DNA of 64,000 nucleotides, taken from positions 946,144-1,010,143 of the forward strand of contig NC_031480.1 of assembly GCF_000006565.2 (NCBI RefSeq), read 5' to 3'. The translations under genes were made by a program, and so were the position numbers. This document shows positions 42,270 to 54,800 of the stretch, one piece after another; positions within the stretch are counted from its first letter, which is position 1; every line of letters starts with the position of its first letter. Under the pieces are notes generated by a model. It searched no databases, was not told the origin of the DNA, and saw only the letters and a program-made list of their open reading frames with translations. Origin of the DNA: Toxoplasma gondii ME49. Taxonomy: Eukaryota; Apicomplexa; Conoidasida; Eucoccidiorida; Sarcocystidae.

Positions 42270-43420
42270 AGGCCGTCGAGCATTTGCAACGGGGGCAACT
42301 AGGAAAAGGCAGAGAACGAGAAGAGCGAAACAGGTGGAAGACGTGAGAAAGACATCGACAGAGTAGAAACGCGAAGGATTCCGAGTCTGTCGACTGCAAC
42401 TCCGACACGCAGAGAGGAATGCCTCCTCCGTCAGTCTGACGCTGTTGTGACAGATGTTCTTCTGCAGCTACGGAAGAGGAGACAAAAGGTCCTGTTGCCT
42501 TCGCTGCATGCAAAAGCCTCCCCCAGTGTTAAGGCTCTTCTCCGCGCTCGCGCTGCCCGTGGGGGAGGCTCGGGAGTTCAGCTGAATCCAGGGCTGGAAC
42601 GGAAGAAGTTGTCGCGAGTCTGCCCTGGCGACGGCGCCTCCACTCCCCTAGATCTTTTGCAGGTTGTGCGTACACCGTGGAAAGGCCGCAGAAACCGAAG
42701 TCCTTTTCGTTCGAAAAACGCGACGGGTCTCGTTTCGGTCCGTTGTCTCCAACTGGAAGCGTACTTGTGGCTTCGGTTGCTTGGTGCATCTCTTCTTTGG
42801 AAAATCGCTCGTTCCTCTTGATGCAGACAGCGCGGTCTCTTGTCGCTTTGATGGCCGGGCCGAAAGCTGAGTCCGGAGACCGCATGCAAACTTTTGGGAA
42901 ACACATTGAGATCTCCCCTTGGCTTTCTTCACCCTTTTCACAAACTTCCTCTCGCGTCCGCCGGGGAACGAACTGTAGAGAGACGCCACAGTCTAATGCG
43001 ATGAGAGTATAATCGTTGTACACATCTTCATCCCAGGGTAAATGCAGATATAGACTGCCCGTATATATATTTATATATTTATCTGTATGTATTTTTAAGG
43101 AGAGAGGTTCAGGTGCGGTGTCTGAATGCGTAAGTAGGTAGAGGTAGCGTAATATGATGAGAGGAAGTTTTCCAGTAATAAGAGAAAGAGTGATTTGTTG
43201 ATGCGCTTGAGGAAAACAAATCTGAGTAGTTACACCTCTGCACACGAACATGGCGTTTTCGTGGCAGAGGCGTAGGTGGTTCTAGCAAAGCGTCGCAAAC
43301 AATGATTTTCTTTGGAGGAACGTCAAGGCCGGTGAGTCTCAGCAGACTCAAACACGCCAGGCAATGCCTCCCGCGTCAACTACGGCATTCACACAACCAC
43401 ATTCACATTGAAAAAGTGCG

Positions 43421-43451
<31 letters not shown>

Positions 43452-43524
43452 GTATATAGTGCAAGCATGCTACTTGTGTCTTTACATACAGGGACCCTAT
43501 CTATATCTCTTTCTGCTTCCGTCT

Positions 43525-43559
<35 letters not shown>

Positions 43560-44770
43560 CGAATTCTACAGCTTAGGGATTGACAGTGTTGGGAGGAAAA
43601 GGGTGGCTTGCAAGCAGACTCGCGTGAGAAGTCAGCGGGTAACATCGGGGAGGCCCATGTGCATGCATTTTCAAAACAGCGAGTGTTTCCGATTCGAAGG
43701 GCATTGCCGCCTTGTGTGGCCGTGGATCGGCCTAAAAAACTGTGGAGACCCCCCGTGAGCGAAGAACCTCTCCAGAAGCGCGTCCTTCAGACACTCGAAA
43801 GGAAAAATCTTGAAACAATTGTTCCCTGAAAAAGGTTCTTACAACTGAAAAACGCCCAGGTCCCCTGATGAAACCACACAACGCTCAAAATCCAACAAGA
43901 CAAACCTATATATATACATATATATTTGTATATATGTATATGCACATATATATTGGCCTTCGCATACATGCGCAGATGTGTGCATGTAAAGAGAAGATAC
44001 ACATATGCGTTGGTAAAGATGTGTGTGTACCTCGACGCACATGCATGCATATGCTTGTTTGTGCGCAAGAAGCCAATAGTGGGATCCGACGAGTAGAGCG
44101 GCAGTGTTTAGTCTCGCCAGCGAGAACTTCGCAGCGAAAACTCCCGACGGTAACTCAGAGAGCCTGTGTCTTCTGGATGTACAGCGGAGCGGCCGTTCCT
44201 CTTTGAGTGGATTTCACAGGCAGGGCCGCAGCAGTCTTCGGAGAGGCGTCAAACAACGGAGGTCACCTCACTCACTCTTCGTCCGAGAGAAAGAAGAGAA
44301 GATAAAGGTTAAAAGACATTTTTTGGCAAGTGTGTACCTCGAGGTGGACTCCTGCTTTGCACCTTGACGATCTTTGTTGGCCGGATCCACGTTCTCCCCA
44401 CTTCCATCCCTTCCATCCCACCGGGTCTGCCCTCGGCTGTATGTACACACTCATCTGCAGACACACATTTGTCTGTCTGTATGTGTATCTGCGCACAGAA
44501 GTATACGCACATATCTGTGCATGTGTATTTCTGCGAGTGACGGCAAGGTCGAAGTCGCGTGAATGGGGGAACTTTTGTCTCTTTCGTGGCAGCGTCGCAG
44601 TTTTTTTTTTGCAGACAACGGGTTTTTGGCCTTGCGTCAGCGCTTCGAGACAACAGTCTGGACGCAGCGCGCTGCAATGGCAAATGCGGAGTGGAAGCCG
44701 CTCTCTCTAGCCGGCTCGACTCCTCGCTTTTCGGCGGCTGCTGGAAACTCATCGAAGACGGCGACATCTC
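42270..44770. other. Intergenic region between convergent ZRANB2-like and capping protein genes
   Basis: This is 2.5 kb of probable 3' UTR sequence from both sides. TA microsatellites lie at 43420-43458, 43527-43556 and about 43910-43960. No coding region is supported. Confidence 0.55.
43420..43960. repeat. TA microsatellites between ZRANB2-like and capping protein genes
   Basis: Runs at 43420-43458, 43527-43556 and, interrupted by CATA/GTA steps, about 43910-43960. Confidence 0.85.
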
Positions 44771-46496
44771 TCACTTTCTCTGAGTGCCTTTCTCCTTCGC
44801 CCACCTCTGCGTTCGTTTTCTCTCTTCTGTGTCTTCGCTGTCTCTCTTTTTGCACCGACTATTTCTTTCTCCTTGTCTCCGTCGCCTTCTCAATTGTCGC
44901 TTCCCGACCTCGGTCGCAGAAAGGACCTCGAGCCCCGCACACTGCGCCCGCCAGGACTGCCTGGGCCTCCGCCGCTCCCGCGCGACAACAGACTCAGCGA
45001 AGAACTCAACTCGCTGAAAAATGCTGCTTTTTTTGGCTCCTGAATCGAAGAGAAGAAAGAAACAGAAAACTTGGGGAGGACCGAGAGCAGACGCAGAGTA
45101 AACCGGGAAGAAAGGAACGGCGAGGGAAGAAAGAGAAAGAACGAGGGAGAGGAAACATGAGAGAGAAAGGAAAAAGAGAGAGAAAAACAGGAGAGGAGAC
45201 AAGATAGTTTCACCGTTTTCTCTGCGATGCCTCTCTTTGGGGATTTTCACCGGGGACAGTTGATCTTGAGTTTTCGCGCTGAATCGTCTTCTCCCTCGGA
45301 CGCGCGTGTGTCTCTTCTGTCTCCTTTCCCTTCTCGTTCGTTTCTGCTGTCTCCACCTTCCTGTCTCTGTACCTTCGTGTTGTGTCTCGTTCGAATCATG
45401 CCGTCAAGAATCTGGAAACGCAGCAAAACACAGAAACTCAGATCCAGGAAAAAGAGACGTTAGAATGCCTAGCAGATACACTGGAGAATGTGCGTTCGTC
45501 TACGCTTCGCTTGCGTCCGCATGTCGCTACACACTCTTTCACGTATCTCTAAGCGCATGCACTTGCATACTCATTTCCACGCATATATATATATATATAT
45601 ATGCATGTATGTATGTATGTGAACATAGAAGAGCACATGCGCGAAGTTCCATGATTGGTTTTTTCTGCATGCGTGTAGAAGCATCTCCGCATGCACACAG
45701 ACCCAGAACGACACGCTGCAGACGTCCGAAAACCTGCAGAGAGTACGCTTGTGAGAGCGACAAGAGTCTTTACCGAGTAGGCTTTCGCGAAGTAGTTTCT
45801 CTCAATAGCGGTGCGCATGCGGTCTTCCATGGCTTCGATCATCGGGCCGATCACGCCAATGTGGGGAGGCACCTCGGGGCCAGTGAGGAGGTCCGTCACC
45901 TTCTGAGACTGTTCGCTCTGAAAAAGGATGAGACTCACGAGAGACCAGGTGCAGAGACGGAGCGAGGAGACGCAGAGAGAAGAATGCAGAGACACAGAGG
46001 GAGAAGGATACGCGTAACTGAGAAAATCGGATATCGAGCCAGAGAGAAGGACTCGCGGACGAAGAAAAACAAATGCAGATGATTCTGAGTTCCGGGTGTA
46101 CCACGTGGAAGCCGGAGGTTGTGTAGGCCAAGTACAGACAACCGTGGAGCTGGAGAGACGAACTGTAGAGAAGGTAAGGCCTCACTTTCCTGTTTGCTTC
46201 TCATTCTTCATGCCGGCTTTGTACGGAGGATATGGTAACTTCTTTGTACCAAACTTACTGTTCGAGTGAGCATCGCACCGGCGTAGAAATTTGCCTCAGC
46301 GTTCTCTGGCGGGTCCACGTCGACCATCACGGTTGACGTGAGACGATAGTGCACTAAAAACAAGGATTCACACGCATGCAGTCGCTTTCAAAAAAATGTT
46401 TTCAACACTCTTCGTATACACACCGAGAGAAACTCACATGCATATACACAGAGACGCACGGAGATAGACAGGCAAATAAATATACATCTAGACATA

Positions 46497-46527
<31 letters not shown>

Positions 46528-48798
46528 ATATGTATATATATGTATATATGTATGTATGTAGTGTGTGTATGTTTGTGGCTCGTCTGTTGAATCGTAAGAC
46601 AGCGTGCATGCACATGCATAGAGCTCTGCGTCCTTTCGCACCTGCATGAGCGAGGCAATCATCCATGACTTTTATAATCCAAGCTGCGAGTTCTCTGCCA
46701 CACCGAAGGAGCCTCACAGACCAGCAAAAGTGAGATGCGACCATGCAAGATGAAGGCATGACTCAAATGGATGTGTCTTGCTGGAAATAGGCGAGGAGAG
46801 AACGAGAAGGCAGGAGACAAGGCTGTAGAGCAAGACAGAGGAGACAGAAATGGAGAGAAAGTCAGATGAAAAGGACAGAGTGCAGAAATGAGAGAAACGT
46901 TTACCGTTGCTGGTTGACTGGGTGACTTCCACCACATGCACAGACTCCCAGCACCCACGAGGGCCATCGCCGCTGACGCCGCCATCCAAGGCTGAGAAAC
47001 GAACTCACAGTTTGTTTCAAAGCGATTTCCACCAGCGTGTTTTCCACCTTTCTCTTCTCTGTTTATCTCTGTCGAGCTTTCTCGTTCTTGTCTCCACAGG
47101 CATCTAAGTCTCGCTCTGTATCTCCACGTCTACCTAGCTGCACATGCTTGGAGGTGTGTCTGTTGCCCTCTCTCTGTCTGTGTCTACGCCTCCGGCAATC
47201 TGTCTGTCGCTCTCTGCTTTCGCTCACTCCCCCTCCCCCGCTGTGCTCCGTCCTTCGGTTTCTGGACGCATCCCTCCGCTCCAGTCTAGCTCTGTCTCCA
47301 ACTACTTCTCTCTGTAACTCATGTGGAGTGTCTGCGTACAGAGACATTGACCCACACGCGCAGGTGAAGCCAGAAGAGAGGACAAATGCGGAGTAACACA
47401 CTCGGGGCAGCGAGGAGGGAGCGACAGGGGAAGAAGACGAAGAGAGCGACAGGGGAAGAAGACGAAGAGAGCGACAGGGGAAGAAGACGAAGAGAGCGAC
47501 AGGGGAAGAAGACGAAGAGAGCGACAGGGGAAGAAGAGGAAGAGAGCGACAGGGGAAGAAGAGGAAGAGAGCGACTGGGGAAGAAGAGGAAGAGTGCGAC
47601 AGACTGGAAGGGAGAAAGAGCGAAAGAGAGAGACGGACGCATTCGCGTCCAAACCCCCTTGCGAGACAGAGAAGATGGAGCGGTACGAGAGGCAACACCG
47701 GAGGCGACGAAGGAAGCAGCCAAGAGCAGTCGAAAGGAAGTAAGAGATGCGCCAGTTTTTCGGGGACCGTGAACACGATATACACATGAATCCAAACATC
47801 TCGAAAATCGAGATAAACTCTTCGCAGGCAGAGGCAGATCTCCTCCGCTGTATGAGTATACACAGAGAGACATGTTTTACCGTGTCGAACGAGGAAAGCT
47901 CCTGCAAAGCCGTCCTCACTGGGCAGAGACCAGAGGTAGACGGAGGAAACGCCTCCTTCATAGTATCTGCGACGACAGCAAGGCAGAAGCATTCAAAGGC
48001 GTTTGACGAGAAACCGAAAAAAAGAGAAAGGAAAATTTGTGGAACGACGCGCCCGCGTCGCCTGTTCTCCCGCTCAACGGCTTGTGAGTAGTCTGACCGG
48101 CCTACTTTTTACAACGGTTTTCCTCTTTCGAAGAACTTGCGTCTCATTCTCTGCGGCGGCTCGCTCTGCTGTCGATGGAGATCGTTTTCGTGTCGACGTC
48201 AACTCACGCGCGTCTGTAGGAGTCAAAAATGCGGTTGTAGGTCGTCTCCAGATTCCTCAGATTGTCTGCTCTGAGGACATACTCAAGCGCAGCAGACGAG
48301 GAGGCATCCGCACAGAGAAGACCCAGCCAGCAACATGGACAGGAGAGCAGGAAAGCAAGAGAAGGAGACCTTGACACTCACGTGGAAAGCAAAGAAGCGG
48401 AGAGACGTGGAAAAGCGGTCGACCAACACCCGAGAAGAGAAACTCAAGGTCGGACGAAGACTCACGGCTTAATCCGGCGCTGAGGAACTGCGCCCAACAC
48501 AGAAACGTCGTTTCCTTCGATGTACGCGTTCGTCCACGGCGACCGAAAGGACGAACCGTGTTGGTTGTAAATGCAGGCAATGAAAAACTTGCGTGCCTAG
48601 GAAAACACACAGAGGTCCAAGAGCCACACACACATGCACTTTTTCACTCAAGCAAATGCATGCAAATACACATACGCATATAGATACAGAAATGTACACA
48701 TACATGTGCAGCCATACGCGGCATCTGCATATATATATATATATATATATAATTGTGTGCATGAGTGTACGCGTATCTACATGCATGCGTATACATAC

Positions 48799-48830
<32 letters not shown>

Positions 48831-49850
48831 GTATATATATATATGTATATATGTATATATATATAAATATATATACATGCATTTTCTGATCTTGTTTGTG
48901 TCGGGGTTTCCTCCATCGACAGCCACAGATATGTTTGGAGGAAAAGTTCTCCGCGGGCACTTAAACGGGAGAGAATCTCTTTTCATCTTCATCAAAATCC
49001 TTTGAACGTTCACTGAGGAAGCCTGCAAGAGGAGCACAGGCCAGGCGAGCGAATGTGGGTGAGCATCACCAAAGAAAGCGAGTGGAACTCAAAAGGGAGA
49101 CTTTCAACCACCGTCCACTCAGATGTTGGAGGGACGCATGCCTCCCTGCATGCGAAAGAGGAGTCAGTCACAGAAAGGCGGAAATGTGTGCAGAGCGTTC
49201 ACAGGTGGAGCAGCGCGAGAAGAAAAATAAGGAAAAATCAGTACCTGGAGAGTTGTGCGCAGCAAGGCTCTCACCTCTGAGTCGAAGCAGAGACGAAGTC
49301 TCCGGTCTACGCGAGTGAGCAATTGGATACTGAGATCCGGGCACAAATGTTCTGAGGGAAAGAAGGAAAGGGGAAGAAGAGAAGGAGAAAATAGCAGGCA
49401 AGCAAAACGCGAAAAACGAAGAAGACGAGGTCGACGGTGGAGAGCCCCGGGAAAACACGGGAGAAAGCGACGAGGGATCTGGAGAGAGGAAGGACGTTGA
49501 GAGACAAGAAGAGAGAGACAGTGGAGACCCCGAAAACGAGGAGCATCACGGACTCTTGAAAGAAATCGAAGACAGAAGAAAAGCACACAGAAGCGAAAGG
49601 AAGACGCGTGAGAACGCGAGGGAAAGTGGAGAAGACGGGAGAGAAAAGCAGGACAGGAGTGGCTCGAGACCGAAAACGGGGCGAGCGAAGAAAGAAAAAA
49701 TCAGAGAGAGAAAACCTTTTTCGTAGTCTTACGGACTCCCGCCACAGTTCGGTCGATGAGCTTCGGAGGCATGCGACGCGTCAAGCTGACGGCGGCGATC
49801 CAACTCTCTTCCATCGCTGCCGGGACCGGCGAATTTCCTGTCGCAAACAT
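44771..49850 (-). CDS. F-actin-capping protein subunit beta (CapZ beta homologue)
   Basis: Beta half of the heterodimer that caps actin filament barbed ends. Exons on the minus strand: 49850-49733, 49351-49275, 48596-48466, 48270-48208, 47966-47881, 46991-46905, 46353-46259, 45917-45774, 45411-45373, 45013-44771; phases agree. Family blocks in order: LTRRMPPK (CapZ LMRRLPP), CPDLSIQLLTRVD, CIYNQHGSSFRSPW (CapZ CDYNRDGDSYRSPW), NLRNLETTYNRIFDSYRR, YYEGGVSSVYLW, GFAGAFLVRHG, CWESVHVVEV, YRLTSTVMV, PPHIGVIGPMIEAMEDRMR, NYFAK. An in-frame ATG at 49814 is an alternative start; the first ATG adds 12 residues. The last exon is uncertain: two acceptors four bases apart (exon start 45013 or 45009) give different C-terminal tails, ending at 44771 or 44890. 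Apicomplexan capping proteins regulate the short dynamic filaments used in motility. The alpha-subunit gene is not in this window. Confidence 0.92.
46490..46562. repeat. TA/GTATA microsatellite in a capping-protein intron
   Basis: A pure TA run grades into TATG and TGTA steps, in the intron between exons 46991-46905 and 46353-46259. A shorter TA run sits at 45583-45602. Confidence 0.85.
47421..47600. repeat. 25-base purine-rich minisatellite in a capping-protein intron
   Basis: Seven tandem copies of a 25-base unit, each starting GCGACAGGGGAAGAAG, recur at 47421, 47446, 47471, 47496, 47521, 47546 and 47571, with small changes in later copies. It lies in the intron between the exons ending at 47881 and starting at 46991. 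In the transcript (minus strand) it is pyrimidine-rich. Confidence 0.92.
48728..48873. repeat. Compound TA microsatellite in a capping-protein intron
   Basis: TA runs at 48728-48751 and 48797-48873 with ATGTATAT interruptions, just upstream of the exon starting at 48596. Confidence 0.9.
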
Positions 49851-51171
49851 CTTTGGAAAACCATGCGATTTCTCGACAAACCTGGCGCTCCGCAGCGGCT
49901 TCTCACCTCCCTTGTTCCAGGTGCTCCGTTCGTCTTTCTTCCTCTGCAACCTCTCTTTTCTCCGGGGCGCGCGCCCCTGGCATCGTCTGGCCGCCTCCTG
50001 TCTCTCTGTCTCTGGAGGCTCCAAAGAGAGGCGCAGCGCGCGTCCAGGTGAGAAGAAGAAGAGAAAGCCGGAGAAGGATAAGAAGGCGAGAAGGAAGGCA
50101 AGACAGAGAGGAAGTAAGAGAGGACAGACGAGAAGGAGAAGAGGGGGAAGAAGGAAAAGAAAGAGAAGACAAAGAGGAAGCAGAAGAAGACGGAGAAGAA
50201 GGAGAAGAAAAGTAGGAAACGGATCTACCTTGGCCAGCTTTCCTCCTCCGAAGCGGCGACCTCGGCGACAGCAGGGGAAACGAGTGAAGTGCTTCCAGAG
50301 GCAGAGAGACCCGAAGCGAAGGAAGAAAGGAAAAGAAAAAAGAACCAGAGACAATAAGGGAACTCACATTTTTAGTGAGAAGTCTCGGCACCAACACGAA
50401 CCGCTGTCGCCTCGTTGGAACGCGAGGCACGCGACAGGGCGGCAAGCGAGAGGAGATGTTGCTAGAGAAACGAACAGAGAAAATGGTAACCGAGAGAAGA
50501 GAAAGAAGGAAAGAAGAAACACGGAAAAGCGCAGAACGGTCTCGTTGCTTAGACAAGTCTGCGTAAGAAATTGACGGCTGCATCTACACACACCTCGGCG
50601 GAACTGAGTTCCACGAGCGCATGCAGTAGTCCTTCTTTGTCGGCGATTCACGATGAGAGAGAACAGTGACTGAGAGGAACAGTCGTTGAATGAAGAGCGG
50701 AAAAACAGGTGAAAACAGCCAGAAAAGGGAAAGCAAAAGGATGGTCGTCTGGTGTACATACACCTCGTTTCTCGGCGCGGTCTTCTCCTCTGTTTCGCGC
50801 GCCCTTGCGCTGTCGCAGATCAACCAGCGAAGCGAGAAAACGGCACTCGGCAACCGCACAAGCCTCTTGTGTTTTTGGAGTTTTTTCTTTTTCTCTTGGT
50901 TTTCTCTCGGCTGAAAAATCCGAAAGACGACCCATGCAGCGCATGTCCTTGGCGTGAAACTGCGCGAGGGCGGAAATTGTCTACGTCGCTCGCGAAGAAA
51001 GAAAAAAGGAAATCAACGCTGAGATGTACAGCGATACATATGCAGACACTCAAATATATGTGTATACATATATATATATATATATCTTGATAGAGAAGTA
51101 GATGCAGATACCCACACGCGCATATTTTACGCGGATGTAATATTGTACACTATATAAATTTACATATGCAC

Positions 51172-51205
<34 letters not shown>

Positions 51206-51498
51206 GCATCGAGAGACAGGTTGGTAAGAGGGAACCTCCTTTTTTCTACTGAGTAGATTTTTCTTCGTGTCAAAGATCTGAAAACCTCTCTTGTCGACGG
51301 AGAAGAAACGCGGACAATTGCTTTCGCTGAAGGCGAACAGATAGTGTCGACACACGGACTCCGTTTTTTTTTGTGTGCATCCAAATTCTCCCAGATGCTG
51401 AAAAAAGCGTTCTCAGAGAGGCTACCTCGACGAGACAGGTACAACATTCTTTGAAGTACAAAAATCAATTTTATTCAAATATTCTCAATTTTTTACTT

Positions 51499-51529
<31 letters not shown>

Positions 51530-52488
51530 CGTGGCTACGTGCACCTGTATGTGTATGTATATTTGTTTCTTTACTGAGATTTGAGTGCGTGAAGTGCATG
51601 CATGTGCCTCGCTATCGAAGTGTGTGAAGCTGAGTGGAGTTGTCTTTTTAGCGCAGTGGTGGCGACACAAAGCGCGAACAGAGGGCCTTCAACAGACGGA
51701 GAAGCTTCCACTTTCTCCCCCAGATGGATCGCGACGTCTCTGTTTCCATGTTTTCCTCAGAAACGTCGTCTTCCTGCAGAGAAAACTCGAAACTGCCGCG
51801 AGACGCTTCGAAGTTTCCGCAACATGTTTCGGAAGTCACTTGTTGCACTGTCACCTCAACGCGGTTGTCCGAACCTCCCAGCCACTGGCTCTTTTCTGCG
51901 CTTTGTCGCGCCACCCTGCCTTTTGTGAATCTTTTTTTTTGAGGCCAACGCATGCACTTTATTATTCGACGGCCCCGCACGCATTTGCCTTCTTGCATGC
52001 ACTATCTCTCTCGGGGCTCATCACGGCTTCTGACAGTCGCCTCTCTTCCTGTCTTGTTTTTTGTCGCCGGACGCTCGCGTTTCTCCGCCGCCGGAAGCTC
52101 TTGCGAGTGGTGAACTTCCTCACGAAGTTGTGGGGCGGAGAAACCTGTCTCGTAACCTTACGAAGTGATGCGGAATGCCGCCTGAACGAGTCGCATGCAG
52201 CAAACACACAAAGTACAGGACGAGGCCTTTGGAGGCGCGCGCTTGAGAACACGAGGGCGACGGGGCTCCCGAAATGCAGGCATCAGACGGAGACCCGCCA
52301 AATGCCGAAGAACAACTCAGTATAAAAAACATGAAATGCTTGTGTGTCTGCTCCACTAAATATACAAGACGCAATGGATATATCCACGGCAACGCGTTCC
52401 AGAATTATTTCCACACACATTCATATTTACATATATATATAGAGAGAGAGAGCGTTTGAGTGTAGACTTGTGGGTGTTTGTTTGCACA
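49851..52488. other. Intergenic region: capping protein promoter and actin-like gene 3' UTR
   Basis: The flanks are the 5' end of the capping protein gene and the probable stop of the actin-like gene, both on the minus strand. About 50040-50360 is a purine-rich (GAAGAA) tract on the plus strand. TA microsatellites lie at 51068-51086, 51172-51203 and 51500-51530. No gene is supported. Confidence 0.5.
51068..51530. repeat. TA microsatellites upstream of the capping protein gene
   Basis: Runs at 51068-51086, 51172-51203 and 51500-51530 in the tandem intergenic region. Confidence 0.85.
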
Positions 52489-54762
52489 TCAGCATTCACT
52501 GGGGCGCCGAGAAAAGAGAACTTTGGAAAAAGCAAGCTTCCCCATTCTTGAGGCATCCGATCTCTGCTCCGATGGCAGCTGGAAAAGGAGTGCAGAGCAG
52601 TCCACAGAAAAGTCAAGAGCGACAGCCCACTTGACCCCACACACACACACATATGGTTCTCGTAGGTAGACCGGAAGGCTCTCGCGACGGCAGAACGCGA
52701 GAACTGAGGAAGGAGTCGCGCATCCCGCGAGGACAGCCCAGAGGAAAGCAGAAAAAAAAGCGAACGACCGCCTTGGAAGGCAAGGAAACGGCCTCCTCCG
52801 GTGAGAGAGAGATCACGGCATGCAGAGCAGCCACGGAAGCCTCTCAGACCAGCAAGGGCAGAGAAGCCGACGAAAGGCGGGGACTGCGCGTCAGTTGTTT
52901 TGAAGAGTGACTTGCGAGAGAACTCACCTTCTTGGCTACGATTTTCATTCCGATTTCTTCCCACTCTTGACGAGTGATCCAAATGTGATCTTGCAGCGGA
53001 CGCATTTCCGGTTGGCAATAGAGACGCGCGCCTTGCCAGACCAAGCTGCCTCGCGACGGATGACTCAACACATGTACATGTGGACGAGCCTGAGGAGGCG
53101 CTGTGTTCTTCAGCTCTTGCTCCAGTCTTGAAAACAAACAACTCGCCAAAACGCGGAAACAGCTTTCGAAGCTCTCGACCCACGGACACACATGTATGTA
53201 AATACACATACATATATATATATATACATATATACATATATATATATACATATATACATATACATATATATATACATATATATATGTATACATATGTATA
53301 TGTCGGTAGGTAGAAGACTGTGAAGCGAAGAGGAACGTTTGAGAGACAAGAGAGGCAGATGTATGCACGCACACACACAAGTCTGTCAGGACTCTTCACA
53401 TCTGTCCTAGATATCTGGACACACCTCCCTATACGCATATGAGCATGCGCACAGAGACACATACACATATATATACATATATATACATATATATATATAT
53501 ATATACATACATATATATGTATATATATATGTGCATGCATAAACATCCTGGAAAGAGTGTGCATAGACAGTCAGGTGCAGGGAGAGGTCGATGTAGATAG
53601 CTGTCGAGGCAAATGTAGATGCATGCATGTAGAGGTAGATAGATTTCGACGTTGGTAGGCTGCGAGCATACGTTTTGAGCGTATTTGTTTCTGCATCGCA
53701 TGCATTTGACACATCAATTTTCTGCGTTGCATGCGAGGAAGTCGGGAAGCTCACCGCTCCGGAAATCCAGGGAACATGGATGAGCCGCCGCTGAGGACGA
53801 TGCTACCGATGAGGCTCTTTCTGCTTTCGATTGGACATGCCTGAGAAAGACAGAGAACGTCGAAGCGTGGAAGAATTCCCTCACAGAAGGCGAAAGCAGA
53901 GGCGCAACACGGAGAGAAGGCGAGGCGGAAAGACAGGACGCGAAAGAAAACGAGAGGCGGCAGAGCAGGAAGTGGACGCGCGAAGCGGACGAGCTCCGCA
54001 AAAGGAATCGAACTTACCATGATGGATGACCAGACCAGTTCGATCAAAGACGGACTGTCTCGGCCGCAGAGCTGAGGATTGAAAAGCGCCTCTGGAGGGT
54101 AAAAGCGCTCCGGGCCCAGCGTGATTTCTCTAAAAAAGTTGGAAAAAAACAAAGAAAAGTTATCTCCTCGTGTTCCTCCCTTCGAACCTTCCTCGTCTCC
54201 CGTTCTCTCTGTCTCTTCTTTTTTCTTCCCCTATTTTTCTCTCTTCGACTTCTCTCTCTCCTCCGTTTCCCTCCTTCTTCCTCTTCCACGGATACTCCTC
54301 TCCTGGGGTGCTCGTTCCTCCTCTTCTCTCTCCCGCGGTCCTCCCATTTCTGCTGTCGAAGAGCCCTCCTCTCTCTGCCTCTGTCTCCTCGCGTTTCTCC
54401 CTTTTCGGTTTACGCTTCGTCCCGCGCGACTCTCCACCTCCGCGTTCCACGTGCTCCGCGCTTTTCCTCTTGTTCTCTTTTCTTCTCTTTCTCCTCCCTT
54501 TTTCACCTCCTCTTTTTTGCTCACGTAGTGATGCCGTCGCGCAGTGTGAGGCCGTCCGGAAGGTGGTAAGTCTTCTCCAAATCGTCTCGGTTCTGATCCT
54601 CTGACAAACGACGTCCAACGAAACAAAGTCCAGCTTCTCAGAAAGAAAATGAAGCACACTTAACCTACCCCCTTGTCAAATTTGCCAGCCTACACATGCG
54701 CACCTCAAAACTCTCTTTCATACGCATACACGCATGCATGCATACATACTCACATACACCTG

Positions 54763-54800
<38 letters not shown>

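Noticed and set aside
48930..49022. Possible extra capping-protein exon after an acceptor at 49022
   Set aside because: Joining exon 49351-49275 directly to 48596-48466 keeps phase and matches CapZ beta spacing residue for residue; the extra exon would insert unrelated sequence and lacks a good donor.
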